Origin: Pseudomonadota bacterium
Lineage (GTDB): Bacteria > Pseudomonadota > Alphaproteobacteria > Acetobacterales > Acetobacteraceae
Direction: 5' to 3'
Assembly: GCA_021828605.1 (NCBI GenBank)
Contig: JAJZEG010000412.1
Span: 1 to 12,499 of the forward strand
DNA length: 12,499 bases
In this document: positions 6,526 through 12,499 of the stretch, piece after piece
How the letters are laid out: each line of letters starts with the position of its first letter
How positions within the stretch are numbered: the first letter of the stretch is position 1
The notes under the pieces: model-generated
Databases searched by the model: none
Seen by the model: only the letters and a program-made list of their open reading frames with translations
Told to the model about the DNA's origin: nothing
Translations under genes and position numbers: made by a program

Positions 6526-7437
6526 TCAACCACCCTGTCGCCGGTAATGCGCGGGCGTCTGGCCGGAATGGCGCTTGAACGCGGTGCTGAAGGTGTTGGT
6601 CGAACTATAGCCGGTGCGTTCTGCCACGTTGGCGATACTGTCGCTGCCGCGCCGGAGCAAATCCCGCGCCAGCGCCATTCGCCAGGATGCAAAATAGGCC
6701 ATCGGCGCCACACCCACGACGCGCTGAAAACGATCATAAAACGCCGATCGGGACAGTGCGGACTCCCTGGCCAGCCTATCGACGGTCCATGGCTCGTGGG
6801 GAAAACCATGAATCCGTCGAAGGGCGACAGCGATGCGCTCATCGGCAAGGCCGCGCACCAGCCCTGGGGCAGCGTCCGTCGCGGCCGTGGATCGCATCGC
6901 TTCGATGAACAGAACTTCCAGCAGATGAGCAAGGATAATCTCTTTGCCCGGTCGTTCCGCGCGGGCCTCTGCGCCCACGAGTGCGACCAGCGTCGCGAGC
7001 CGCCTTTCGCCGCGAACATGGATAATTTTCGGGAGCAGCGACAGTAACAGCGACGCGTCCGACGAACCCAGCACGCAATAACCAACCAGCGCGCGATAAT
7101 CCGGCGTGCGGCTCGGATCGCCGATCCTGACCTCGCCGCCCGGAAACATCATGTGGGAACTGTCCGATGTCATCGCTGGCGGCGGCGCGCTGGACATCGC
7201 AAAATCGCGCGCGGCGGGGATCAGGACGAAATCATCCGCCTCCAGCGTGATCGCTTCATGCCCTTCCGCCGCCAGGCAACACCGCCCCTCCAGGATCGCG
7301 CAGTAAAAAGGCCGCCCGGTTTCCGACCGGCTCACGCGCCATTCGCCAGCGGCGCTGACTATTTTCGAGAAGGGAGCGCGGGGCTGAATGAGCCCGGCGA
7401 CCTGGGTAAGAGGATCGGACAAACCGGACACCTGCAA
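6526..7437 (-). CDS. AraC-family transcriptional regulator with N-terminal cupin domain
   Basis: The roughly 300-residue protein pairs a cupin-like ligand domain (about 10-190, with GEWRVSRSETGRPFYCAILE and LEADDFVLIP) with a C-terminal AraC/XylS DNA-binding domain. The first helix-turn-helix is at about 217-240 (WTVDRLARESALSRSAFYDR). The second is at about 267-291 (IANVAERTGYSSTNTFSTAF), followed by the family's GQTPAHYRR. It is transcribed away from the short-chain dehydrogenase and most likely controls it, with an unknown inducer. The start is uncertain: TTG 7437, GTG 7431 and TTG 7422 are in frame. The last has AGGTG upstream and gives MSDPLTQV, a more typical beginning. All six glutamines use CAG, unlike the flagellar genes. 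Confidence 0.88.
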   Translation of the reverse strand: MQVSGLSDPLTQVAGLIQPRAPFSKIVSAAGEWRVSRSETGRPFYCAILEGRCCLAAEGHEAITLEADDFVLIPAARDFAMSSAPPPAMTSDSSHMMFPGGEVRIGDPSRTPDYRALVGYCVLGSSDASLLLSLLPKIIHVRGERRLATLVALVGAEARAERPGKEIILAHLLEVLFIEAMRSTAATDAAPGLVRGLADERIAVALRRIHGFPHEPWTVDRLARESALSRSAFYDRFQRVVGVAPMAYFASWRMALARDLLRRGSDSIANVAERTGYSSTNTFSTAFKRHSGQTPAHYRRQGG

Positions 7438-7511
7438 ACAAATTAACGATTATCAACCGTATCCCGTCCATTTAATAAGGCCTATTTCCCCATCGCACAA
7501 CAAATGGAACC
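7438..7511. promoter_or_regulatory. Divergent promoter region between AraC regulator and SDR
   Basis: This 74-bp, AT-rich gap must contain promoters and the regulator's operator for both directions. For the SDR, TTATCA 7450-7455 and TAATAA 7473-7478, 17 bp apart, are weak candidates for -35 and -10. No clear repeat pair for AraC binding stands out. A weak GGAA lies just before the SDR start. Confidence 0.4.
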
Positions 7512-8273
7512 ATGACAATGCATCATCAACCCGTGGCCCTGATCACCGGGGCCAATCAGGGAATCGGCCTTCAGGTCGCCAAGGATCTGGCCGCACAGAA
7601 TTTTACCGTGCTGGTGGGCTCGCGCGACCCCGCACGCGGCGAGCAAGCCGTCGCGACCATCAAGGGAGACGCGCACGCGATCCAGTTGGACGTAACCGAC
7701 GCATCCTCCGTCGCGGCGGCGGCGCAGCGCGCGGAAGGTTTCGGCCGACTTGATGTGCTGATCCAGAATGCGGCGATCTCGAATACCGGCAAGAAACCCG
7801 GACAGACCGTCCAGGACTATTCGCGCAGCGTCCGGGCAAGCGTCCTCAATCTCACTGAGATGCGTGCGGTGTGGGAGACCAACGTCTTCGGCGTGATCAT
7901 GGTCTACCAGGCCATGTTGCCTTTGCTTCGCGCCACACCCGGTTCGCGCATCGTCAACGTGTCCAGCGGCGCCGGATCGCTGCAGGTCAATTCCGATCCC
8001 AGCTTTCCGTGGCGGCCAACCTTCGGGCCGATCTATCCAGGATCGAAAGCGGCCCTGAATGCCTTAACGCTCGCTATGTCGATTGAACTGGAAGCGGAAG
8101 GAATCCCGGTCAACGCCGTATCGCCCGGCTTCACCAAGACCAACCTCAACGCCTTCCAGGGAACCGATTCAGTGCAAGACGGCGCGCGCGAGATCGTCCG
8201 CCTCGCCTGCCTCGGCCGCGACGGGCCGACCGGCACGTTCACCCAATGGGAGGGCGAGATCATTCCCTGGTGA
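7512..8273 (+). CDS. Short-chain dehydrogenase/reductase (classical, carbonyl-reductase-like)
   Basis: This 253-residue single-domain Rossmann oxidoreductase probably reduces a carbonyl or oxidises an alcohol with NAD(P)H. Visible motifs are the cofactor glycine loop TGANQGIG (12-19), Arg38 in GSRDP suggesting NADP(H), QNAA (85-88), Asn124 in WETNVFG, the catalytic serine in VNVSSGAG (Ser151/152), YPGSK with Tyr175 and Lys179, and VSPGFTKTNL (203-212). The catalytic tetrad looks intact, so it should be active; the substrate cannot be told. It is divergent from the AraC-family gene, its likely regulator. A second in-frame ATG follows two codons later. Glutamine codons are 11 CAG to 4 CAA, again unlike the flagellar block. 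Confidence 0.92.
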   Translation: MTMHHQPVALITGANQGIGLQVAKDLAAQNFTVLVGSRDPARGEQAVATIKGDAHAIQLDVTDASSVAAAAQRAEGFGRLDVLIQNAAISNTGKKPGQTVQDYSRSVRASVLNLTEMRAVWETNVFGVIMVYQAMLPLLRATPGSRIVNVSSGAGSLQVNSDPSFPWRPTFGPIYPGSKAALNALTLAMSIELEAEGIPVNAVSPGFTKTNLNAFQGTDSVQDGAREIVRLACLGRDGPTGTFTQWEGEIIPW

Positions 8274-8289
8274 TGGGTGTCTCGCATCT

Positions 8290-9060
8290 CTAATGACAGG
8301 GGGGATGACCAACTCGGTTAAGGTTAACATCAACACCCAAGTCAGCTGATTGTCCGATCACCGTGTAAAGTCGCGCATCAGGCAGTGAAGGACGATGGCC
8401 AATATCATTGACGATATGCCCATCAAAATCATAAATCGTATCAAATGCGTCAATATACCCGTTGAAGTTCGTATGGTTAACCCGAATCCGAAGCACCGCT
8501 TGGGGACGAGACGGAAATGCATTTTTTCCGTTAGATTTTGCCATGCGCACCTGAAACGCAATATATTTAGGGTGTTGACCAGAATAGAGATCTTTCCAAA
8601 ATCGATTATGCGTTGGATCAACGGGTTTCACCGAAACCACCAAATAACCAATATTTTGCTCTTCTAATCCTGAACTTGATTTGATTTGAGCAATCTGCGC
8701 AACAATATCCGAATGCCGCAACACAATCCGAACCAGTTTAATTTTCACAACGGATGGCGGTACATTTGGCCTGCTCGCGAAATGCACGATGCGGTGCGAA
8801 CTTAGACAGCCATTAACCCAAGGAAAGTTCAAAACATCGGTATGAAACAGCCGCGGCCTTTTCAAATCCCGATCCCAGAACTGTCTCAACAGCACCATGA
8901 TATCATGATTGCTCCGAACAACCCGATAGACCGGCCCACTTGTTTTGGCGCCCGACATTGCCGCCGAAACGCCACCTTGCTGGCCCGGCACCGCCGCACC
9001 CGCTTGCGTCACCAGCGCCACCACCATCATCAGCGCCCCAACCCCCCGAACCCACCCCAT
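8290..9060 (-). CDS. Unrecognised secreted protein with signal peptide
   Basis: I do not recognise the family. From ATG 9060 it has 256 residues: a short positive start, a hydrophobic core (VGALMMVVALVTQAGA) and a probable signal-peptidase I site after Ala22 or Ala23, so it should be periplasmic or extracellular. The mature part is about 233 residues, rich in Val/Ile/Arg/Asn, with two cysteines (NGCLSS and the C-terminal PPCH) that could pair. A TTG six bases upstream is in frame, but ATG 9060 is preferred, with GAGGG 9 nt upstream. The gene is markedly AT-rich (20 of 60 bases G/C at 8401-8460, against 37 of 60 at 8101-8160 in the SDR). It lies 54 bp downstream of the first histidine kinase. 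Confidence 0.72.
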   Translation of the reverse strand: MGWVRGVGALMMVVALVTQAGAAVPGQQGGVSAAMSGAKTSGPVYRVVRSNHDIMVLLRQFWDRDLKRPRLFHTDVLNFPWVNGCLSSHRIVHFASRPNVPPSVVKIKLVRIVLRHSDIVAQIAQIKSSSGLEEQNIGYLVVSVKPVDPTHNRFWKDLYSGQHPKYIAFQVRMAKSNGKNAFPSRPQAVLRIRVNHTNFNGYIDAFDTIYDFDGHIVNDIGHRPSLPDARLYTVIGQSADLGVDVNLNRVGHPPCH

Positions 9061-9114
9061 GGTCAACCACCCTCAAATCCCAATGCCTCAGCCCATCAAA
9101 AACTAACAAAGCCT

Positions 9115-10260
9115 CTAACCCCCCCCCACAACCTCCAATGGCATCCGCGCGGTAAAAATCGTCCCCGCCGTCGCGTCGGACGTCACACCAAGCGCCCCGC
9201 CATGCGCCACCATAATTTCCCGTGCAATATACAGCCCCAAACCCAAACTTGTCGCAACACTCATCGATGGATCATCATCCTCCCCCTCCGCCGCCACCCC
9301 GTGAAACAGCCGGTCGAACAATCGCGGAATCAGCGCCGGAGGGATCGGCGCACCATCATTATGCACCGCAAACTCAACCCAATCGCCATCCCGCCGGGCC
9401 GACAGCGTAATGGCCGAATTTGCAGCTCCATGCTGCACCGCATTGCCCAATAGGTTCGAAATCACCTGCGCCAATCGTGCCCCATCCCAAATCCCTCGCA
9501 GCGACTCAGGGCAATCTAACCGAAACTCCCGCTCTGAATAAATTGCCTCCATTTCCAAAATCACCGAGATACAAACCTCCCGCAAATCAGTGCGGCTGGA
9601 ATTGACAATAATCCCTTCGCCTAATCGCACCCGCGTCAATTCAATCAAATCAGTAATCATATGCGACATCCGCCCAGCACAAATAAATATCTGCCGCGCC
9701 AAAACCGCGTCACCCTCCGCCTTGCTGCGCATCTGTAATTCGGCCCAACCGGAAATAGCGGCAAGCGGATTGCGCAAATCATGCCCCAATATACCAAGAA
9801 ACAATTCCCGCCCGCGTTCAATTTCTTCAGTGTGGCGCACCGCCGCCTCAGATAAAGCCTGATCAATCGCTTCATTGAACCGGGTCAAATCATAAACGGC
9901 CCCCTCATCGAACGTGACCGCATTTTGTTGCCATAGCCGAATAACCGTTGCCCGCAAGGCCCGAAATTCGGAAATCAACTGCCGCGATGACAGCCCCATT
10001 TCCACGCGCGCTAAAGCATGCCGCTCGGCAGCATTATCGATATCAGCCCCGATCCGCGCCACACCTTCCGACTTCCCCTGCTGCTGGTGACCGGTCTGCC
10101 CACCATCCATATCGCTGGCAATTTCAGTCAATATTTCAACAATCCCGTCGCGCAATATCGCTTTGCTGAATTCCTGATCGGGCAGCAATGTCGCAGCAAA
10201 CCTCTCCCACTCATTCGCAATTTGCTCAATATTACGTCGAATAAATCCCGATAATTTCAT
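9115..10260 (-). CDS. Soluble sensor histidine kinase, RsbRD_N-like input domain (copy 1)
   Basis: The 381 residues carry no membrane segment, so it is a cytoplasmic kinase. Residues 1-145 resemble the RsbRD_N helical sensor domain (IEQIANEWERFAATLLP; RALRATVIRLW; YDLTRFNEAIDQAL). The HisKA dimerisation domain has the phospho-acceptor His160 in FLGILGHDLRNPLAAI. The ATPase domain has the N box QVISNLLGNAVQHG (Asn269, Asn273), G1 NDGAPI (301-306) and G2 LGLGLY (339-344). All catalytic boxes are intact. No receiver domain or response regulator is in the window, so its partner is unknown. GAGGTG lies 5 nt before ATG 10260. It is a paralogue of the neighbouring kinase, about three quarters identical by eye. 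The last codons run through nine consecutive G. Confidence 0.9.
   Translation of the reverse strand: MKLSGFIRRNIEQIANEWERFAATLLPDQEFSKAILRDGIVEILTEIASDMDGGQTGHQQQGKSEGVARIGADIDNAAERHALARVEMGLSSRQLISEFRALRATVIRLWQQNAVTFDEGAVYDLTRFNEAIDQALSEAAVRHTEEIERGRELFLGILGHDLRNPLAAISGWAELQMRSKAEGDAVLARQIFICAGRMSHMITDLIELTRVRLGEGIIVNSSRTDLREVCISVILEMEAIYSEREFRLDCPESLRGIWDGARLAQVISNLLGNAVQHGAANSAITLSARRDGDWVEFAVHNDGAPIPPALIPRLFDRLFHGVAAEGEDDDPSMSVATSLGLGLYIAREIMVAHGGALGVTSDATAGTIFTARMPLEVVGGG
9119..9127. repeat. Nine-base C homopolymer (G9 on the coding strand) at the kinase copy 1 stop
   Basis: Nine consecutive C lie at 9119-9127, immediately before the TAG stop of the first kinase; they encode its final GGG on the minus strand. 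Tracts of this length can slip in replication. A length change would shift the frame past the normal stop and alter only the C-terminal tail. Confidence 0.85.
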
Positions 10261-10415
10261 TAAACACCTCGCCCAGGAAAGGTTTTGCCAGTCAAGTCAA
10301 GGCATGCCATGTCAAAATGCAATAAAACCAACGCCCAGCCCGTTGAATGCCCTGTCGGCAAATTAATAGTCGCGCAAACAGCGCGGTCAATCCATACCCC
10401 TCTCGCCGCCGCGAT
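10261..10415 (-). promoter_or_regulatory. Leader of histidine kinase copy 1
   Basis: The first 25-30 bases upstream of copy 1 resemble the leader of copy 2 (both have a GAGG(T/C)G ribosome site and similar flanks). The remaining sequence has no counterpart upstream of copy 2. On the minus strand there are repeated TTGAC elements (one TTGACA at 10315-10310), which might be a -35 element, but no good -10 follows, so this is only a candidate promoter. No gene is apparent. Confidence 0.35.
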
Positions 10416-10489
10416 TTATCTAATTGATAATCTTTCAGTAATCTGCGCCATAATCGCCAGCACCGGCTCAAATATTCCCGATCATGCCG
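10416..10489 (-). pseudogene. 3' remnant of a sulfotransferase gene
   Basis: Read on the minus strand this piece encodes RHDREY, then, after a one-base deletion near 10470, EPVLAIMAQITERLSIR and a stop at 10418-10416. The intact sulfotransferase ends RHYRAQLEPVMALLAPIIERLGYQVE. The two match at 12 of about 21 positions, and on DNA 22 of 25 bases agree at 10445-10469. It sits immediately upstream of kinase copy 1, as the intact sulfotransferase does for copy 2. It is best explained as the edge of a tandem duplication unit that later drifted and lost a base. Confidence 0.75.
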
Positions 10490-10502
10490 ATCCTCGACAA
10501 CC

Positions 10503-10541
10503 GCCCACGGCATCAGCCCACGGCATCCGCCCAAGGCATCC
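10503..10541. repeat. Three tandem 13-bp repeats at the 3' end of kinase copy 2
   Basis: The plus-strand units GCCCACGGCATCA (10503-10515), GCCCACGGCATCC (10516-10528) and GCCCAAGGCATCC (10529-10541) differ at one or two bases. Because 13 is not a multiple of three, successive units are read in different frames: MPWA in the first coding-strand unit, DAVG in the second, and the stop TGA comes from the third. Gain or loss of a unit would change the kinase C-terminus and stop position. Confidence 0.9.
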
Positions 10542-11658
10542 GTGTCGTGAAATTCGTCCCCGCCGCCGCGTCAGACGTCACATCAAGCGTCCCGCCATGC
10601 GCCAGCACAATTTCCCGCGCAATATACAGGCCCAAGCCCAAACTTGTCGCCACACTCGTCGATTGATCAAAATCATCCCCCTCGGCCATCGCTCCCTGAA
10701 ACAACCGGTCGAACAATCGCGGGATCAGCGCTTCGGGGATCGGCGCACCCTCATTATGCACCGCAAGCTCAACCCAATCACCCTCCCGCCGCGCCGACAA
10801 TGTAATCGCCGAATCGGCCGCCCCATGCTGCACCGCATTGCCCAACAGGTTCGACATCACCTGCGCCAGCAGCACCCCATCCCAGTCGCCTGGCAACGCC
10901 TCGATACAGGTCAGGCGAAACTCCCGATCCGGATAAATCGCCTCCATTTCCAAAATCACCGAGGCACAAATAGCGCGCAAATCGCCTGTGCTGCGGTTAA
11001 CTACAATCCCATCACCCAAGCGCACCCGTGTTAGTTCGGTTAAATCAGTAATCATGTGCGACATCCGCCCAGCACTGATAAAAATCTGCCGCGCTAACGC
11101 CGGTGCATTCGCCGGAACCTTATTGCGCATCTGTAATTCCGCCCACCCGACAATGGCCGCCAGCGGATTACGCAAATCATGCCCCAATATCCCCAGAAAC
11201 AAGTCGCGCGAGCGTTCAATTTCTTCAGAATAACGCGCGGCAGCTTCCGATAAAATCTGGTCAATCGCTTCATTAAACCGGGTCAAATCATAAAGCGACG
11301 CCTCATCAACCTCAACAGCGCCTTCCTGCCACAGCCGGATAACCGTTGCCCGCAACGCCCGAAATTCGGAAATCATCTGCCGCGACGACAGGCCCATTTT
11401 CAGCCGCGCCAGCGCATGGCGCTCCGCCGCCTCGTCAATATCAGGCGCCCACCCTGGCTCCCCCTCCGACTTATCCTTCTGCGCGCGCGCACTCTGCGCG
11501 CGGTTCATATCCCGGGTAATTTCGCTTAAAATATCAACAATCCCATCGCGCAACACCGACCGGCTGAATTTTTGGTCCGGCAACAATGTCGCGGCAAATT
11601 CCTCCCATTCAGCCGAAATCCGCTCAATGTTGTTTTTAATAAATGCCGATAACCTCAT
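10513..11658 (-). CDS. Soluble sensor histidine kinase, RsbRD_N-like input domain (copy 2)
   Basis: This 381-residue paralogue of the kinase at 9115-10260 aligns without gaps through residue 160 and with one extra residue near 181. The catalytic boxes are intact: His160 in FLGILGHDLRNPLAAI, the N box QVMSNLLGNAVQHG, a G1-type NEGAPIPEAL, and LGLGLY. The kinase core is better conserved between copies than the N-terminal input domain, and the two differ most at about residues 50-70 (a Gln/Lys-rich linker) and at the last 8-9 residues. GAGGCG lies 7 nt before ATG 11658. It starts 39 bp after the sulfotransferase stop, so the two are probably cotranscribed. There is no membrane segment and no response regulator nearby. 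Confidence 0.9.
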   Translation of the reverse strand: MRLSAFIKNNIERISAEWEEFAATLLPDQKFSRSVLRDGIVDILSEITRDMNRAQSARAQKDKSEGEPGWAPDIDEAAERHALARLKMGLSSRQMISEFRALRATVIRLWQEGAVEVDEASLYDLTRFNEAIDQILSEAAARYSEEIERSRDLFLGILGHDLRNPLAAIVGWAELQMRNKVPANAPALARQIFISAGRMSHMITDLTELTRVRLGDGIVVNRSTGDLRAICASVILEMEAIYPDREFRLTCIEALPGDWDGVLLAQVMSNLLGNAVQHGAADSAITLSARREGDWVELAVHNEGAPIPEALIPRLFDRLFQGAMAEGDDFDQSTSVATSLGLGLYIAREIVLAHGGTLDVTSDAAAGTNFTTRMPWADAVG

Positions 11659-11697
11659 CAGAACGCCTCACCCCTAACCGGATTTCACCCGCCGACT

Positions 11698-12499
11698 TCA
11701 CTCCACCTGATACCCCAACCGCTCGATAATCGGCGCCAAAAGCGCCATCACCGGCTCCAGCTGCGCCCGATAATGCCGATACCGATAGCGCGACCGATCA
11801 TATAATTTTTCCGTCACCTGCGCATAACTCGCTGTCCGCGCATAGCGTTGATTCTTCTCAAACTGTAAACAAGCCGGATCGAATTCTTCCCCGACAAATT
11901 CAAGCAATCCCCGAATTTCCCGCTCCTGATGCGCCACCACATCCTCATAGCGCACCGCGCGATAATTCAACGCCGGAATCTGCTCGCGATAATGCGCAAC
12001 CAGCCCAATCGTCAACGCATAATGTTTCGCAATCGTCTCTAATTCCGCCGCACAGAAAAATCCATGGGTCAAATGGTTGGAAAACACCGATAACACCACA
12101 TCGAGCGGATGGCGCAGCAAATGAATAATCGGCGCCTGCGGGAACATCAAATGGATCAAGCCCAAATGCGTCTCGTTCAACGGCATTTTATCGGTGAACC
12201 ACGTCGCCCCCTCGCGAAACACGCCCGCTTGCCGTGCGCGCGTCAAATAATGATCGCGCAACAAATCCAACCCCTCGCGCTGATCCCCCATCCATAATTC
12301 CGCCAGCGCATCAGGGTAGGTGAGGGGGCTCGCTAACAAACGCGGGATCAAAAACGTCGCGTCATTAATATAGGGCAATTCATCCCCCGCCGCGATCCGT
12401 GGATGCACGCTCAGCGTCTGCTCAATCAGCGTGGTGCCCGAACGCGGAAACCCGACAATGAAAATCGGCTGCGGCATATCCGTCCGCACCGTCGCGCGC
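11698..12499 (-). CDS. PAPS-dependent sulfotransferase, 5' end beyond window
   Basis: This enzyme transfers sulfate from PAPS to a hydroxyl or amine of an unknown acceptor. The 5'-phosphosulfate loop PIFIVGFPRSGTTLIEQTL and the 3'-phosphate site HLLRHPLDVVLSVFSNHL (conserved Arg and Ser) are both present, with the family's DKMPLNETHLGLIHLMFPQA between them. A GTG at 12489 would give 263 residues, but the frame stays open to the window edge. This subfamily often has N-terminal TPR repeats, so the true start is probably outside. It ends in ERLGYQVE 39 bp before kinase copy 2. The acceptor might be a surface glycan or protein; nothing here decides it. Confidence 0.85.
   Translation of the reverse strand, partial: RATVRTDMPQPIFIVGFPRSGTTLIEQTLSVHPRIAAGDELPYINDATFLIPRLLASPLTYPDALAELWMGDQREGLDLLRDHYLTRARQAGVFREGATWFTDKMPLNETHLGLIHLMFPQAPIIHLLRHPLDVVLSVFSNHLTHGFFCAAELETIAKHYALTIGLVAHYREQIPALNYRAVRYEDVVAHQEREIRGLLEFVGEEFDPACLQFEKNQRYARTASYAQVTEKLYDRSRYRYRHYRAQLEPVMALLAPIIERLGYQVE

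Noticed and set aside
6459..7085. 208-codon minus-strand frame overlapping the AraC-family gene
   Set aside because: It overlaps most of the recognised cupin and DNA-binding domains in another frame and has Arg/Trp/Cys-rich composition.
8842..9453. 203-codon plus-strand frame opposite the secreted protein and kinase copy 1
   Set aside because: The product is Pro/His/Arg/Asn-rich low complexity, typical of the complement of a GC-rich coding strand. The minus-strand genes carry clear domains and a signal peptide.
10292..10534. An 80-codon minus-strand frame in the spacer between the kinases
   Set aside because: It runs through the sulfotransferase remnant in a mixed frame and across the 13-bp repeats, has no good ribosome site, and its Arg/Trp/Cys-rich product looks like noise.
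10285..11034. 249-codon plus-strand frame opposite kinase copy 2, resembling the one opposite copy 1
   Set aside because: The similarity between the two antisense frames is explained by the duplication of the kinases themselves, and no independent coding sign exists.
1..12499. CRISPR arrays, tRNA or rRNA genes, insertion sequences
   Set aside because: No regularly spaced repeats, cloverleaf-like segments, transposase motifs or terminal inverted repeats were seen. The only repeats found are the kinase duplication, the 13-bp array and the homopolymer.

Overview
The window looks like chromosomal DNA of an alphaproteobacterium, probably of the Acetobacteraceae/Rhodospirillales type. That placement is an inference from the flagellin-flbT-flaF block, an FzlA-like glutathione-transferase-fold protein, the soluble histidine kinases and the GC-rich coding; no rRNA or tRNA is present to confirm it.

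Region 1 (1-5804, + strand) is a flagellar filament locus. It opens with the last 27 codons of a FlgL-like hook-filament junction protein. A short flagellin, the post-transcriptional regulators FlbT and FlaF, a DUF1217 flagellar-associated protein, a free-standing TPR protein and a 750-residue TPR + GT41 (OGT/SPINDLY-like) glycosyltransferase follow. A strong hairpin sits between flagellin and flbT. The natural reading is that flagellin is made, tuned by FlbT/FlaF, and O-glycosylated by a FlmG-like TPR-glycosyltransferase before or during export.

Region 2 (5783-6451, - strand) is an FzlA-like GST-fold protein whose 3' end overlaps the glycosyltransferase tail to tail.

Region 3 (6526-8273) is a divergent pair, a cupin-AraC regulator and a short-chain dehydrogenase, sharing a 74-bp promoter region. 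Its glutamine codon choice is opposite to that of the flagellar genes, which suggests later acquisition.

Region 4 (8290-12499, - strand) reads right to left: a sulfotransferase (5' end outside the window), a soluble RsbRD_N-like histidine kinase, a 3' remnant of a second sulfotransferase, a second copy of the kinase, and an AT-rich gene for an unrecognised secreted protein. The remnant shows that the duplicated unit was 'sulfotransferase 3' end + kinase', so the two kinases arose by tandem duplication. Their 3' ends carry different low-complexity tracts: three 13-bp direct repeats in one and nine consecutive G in the other.
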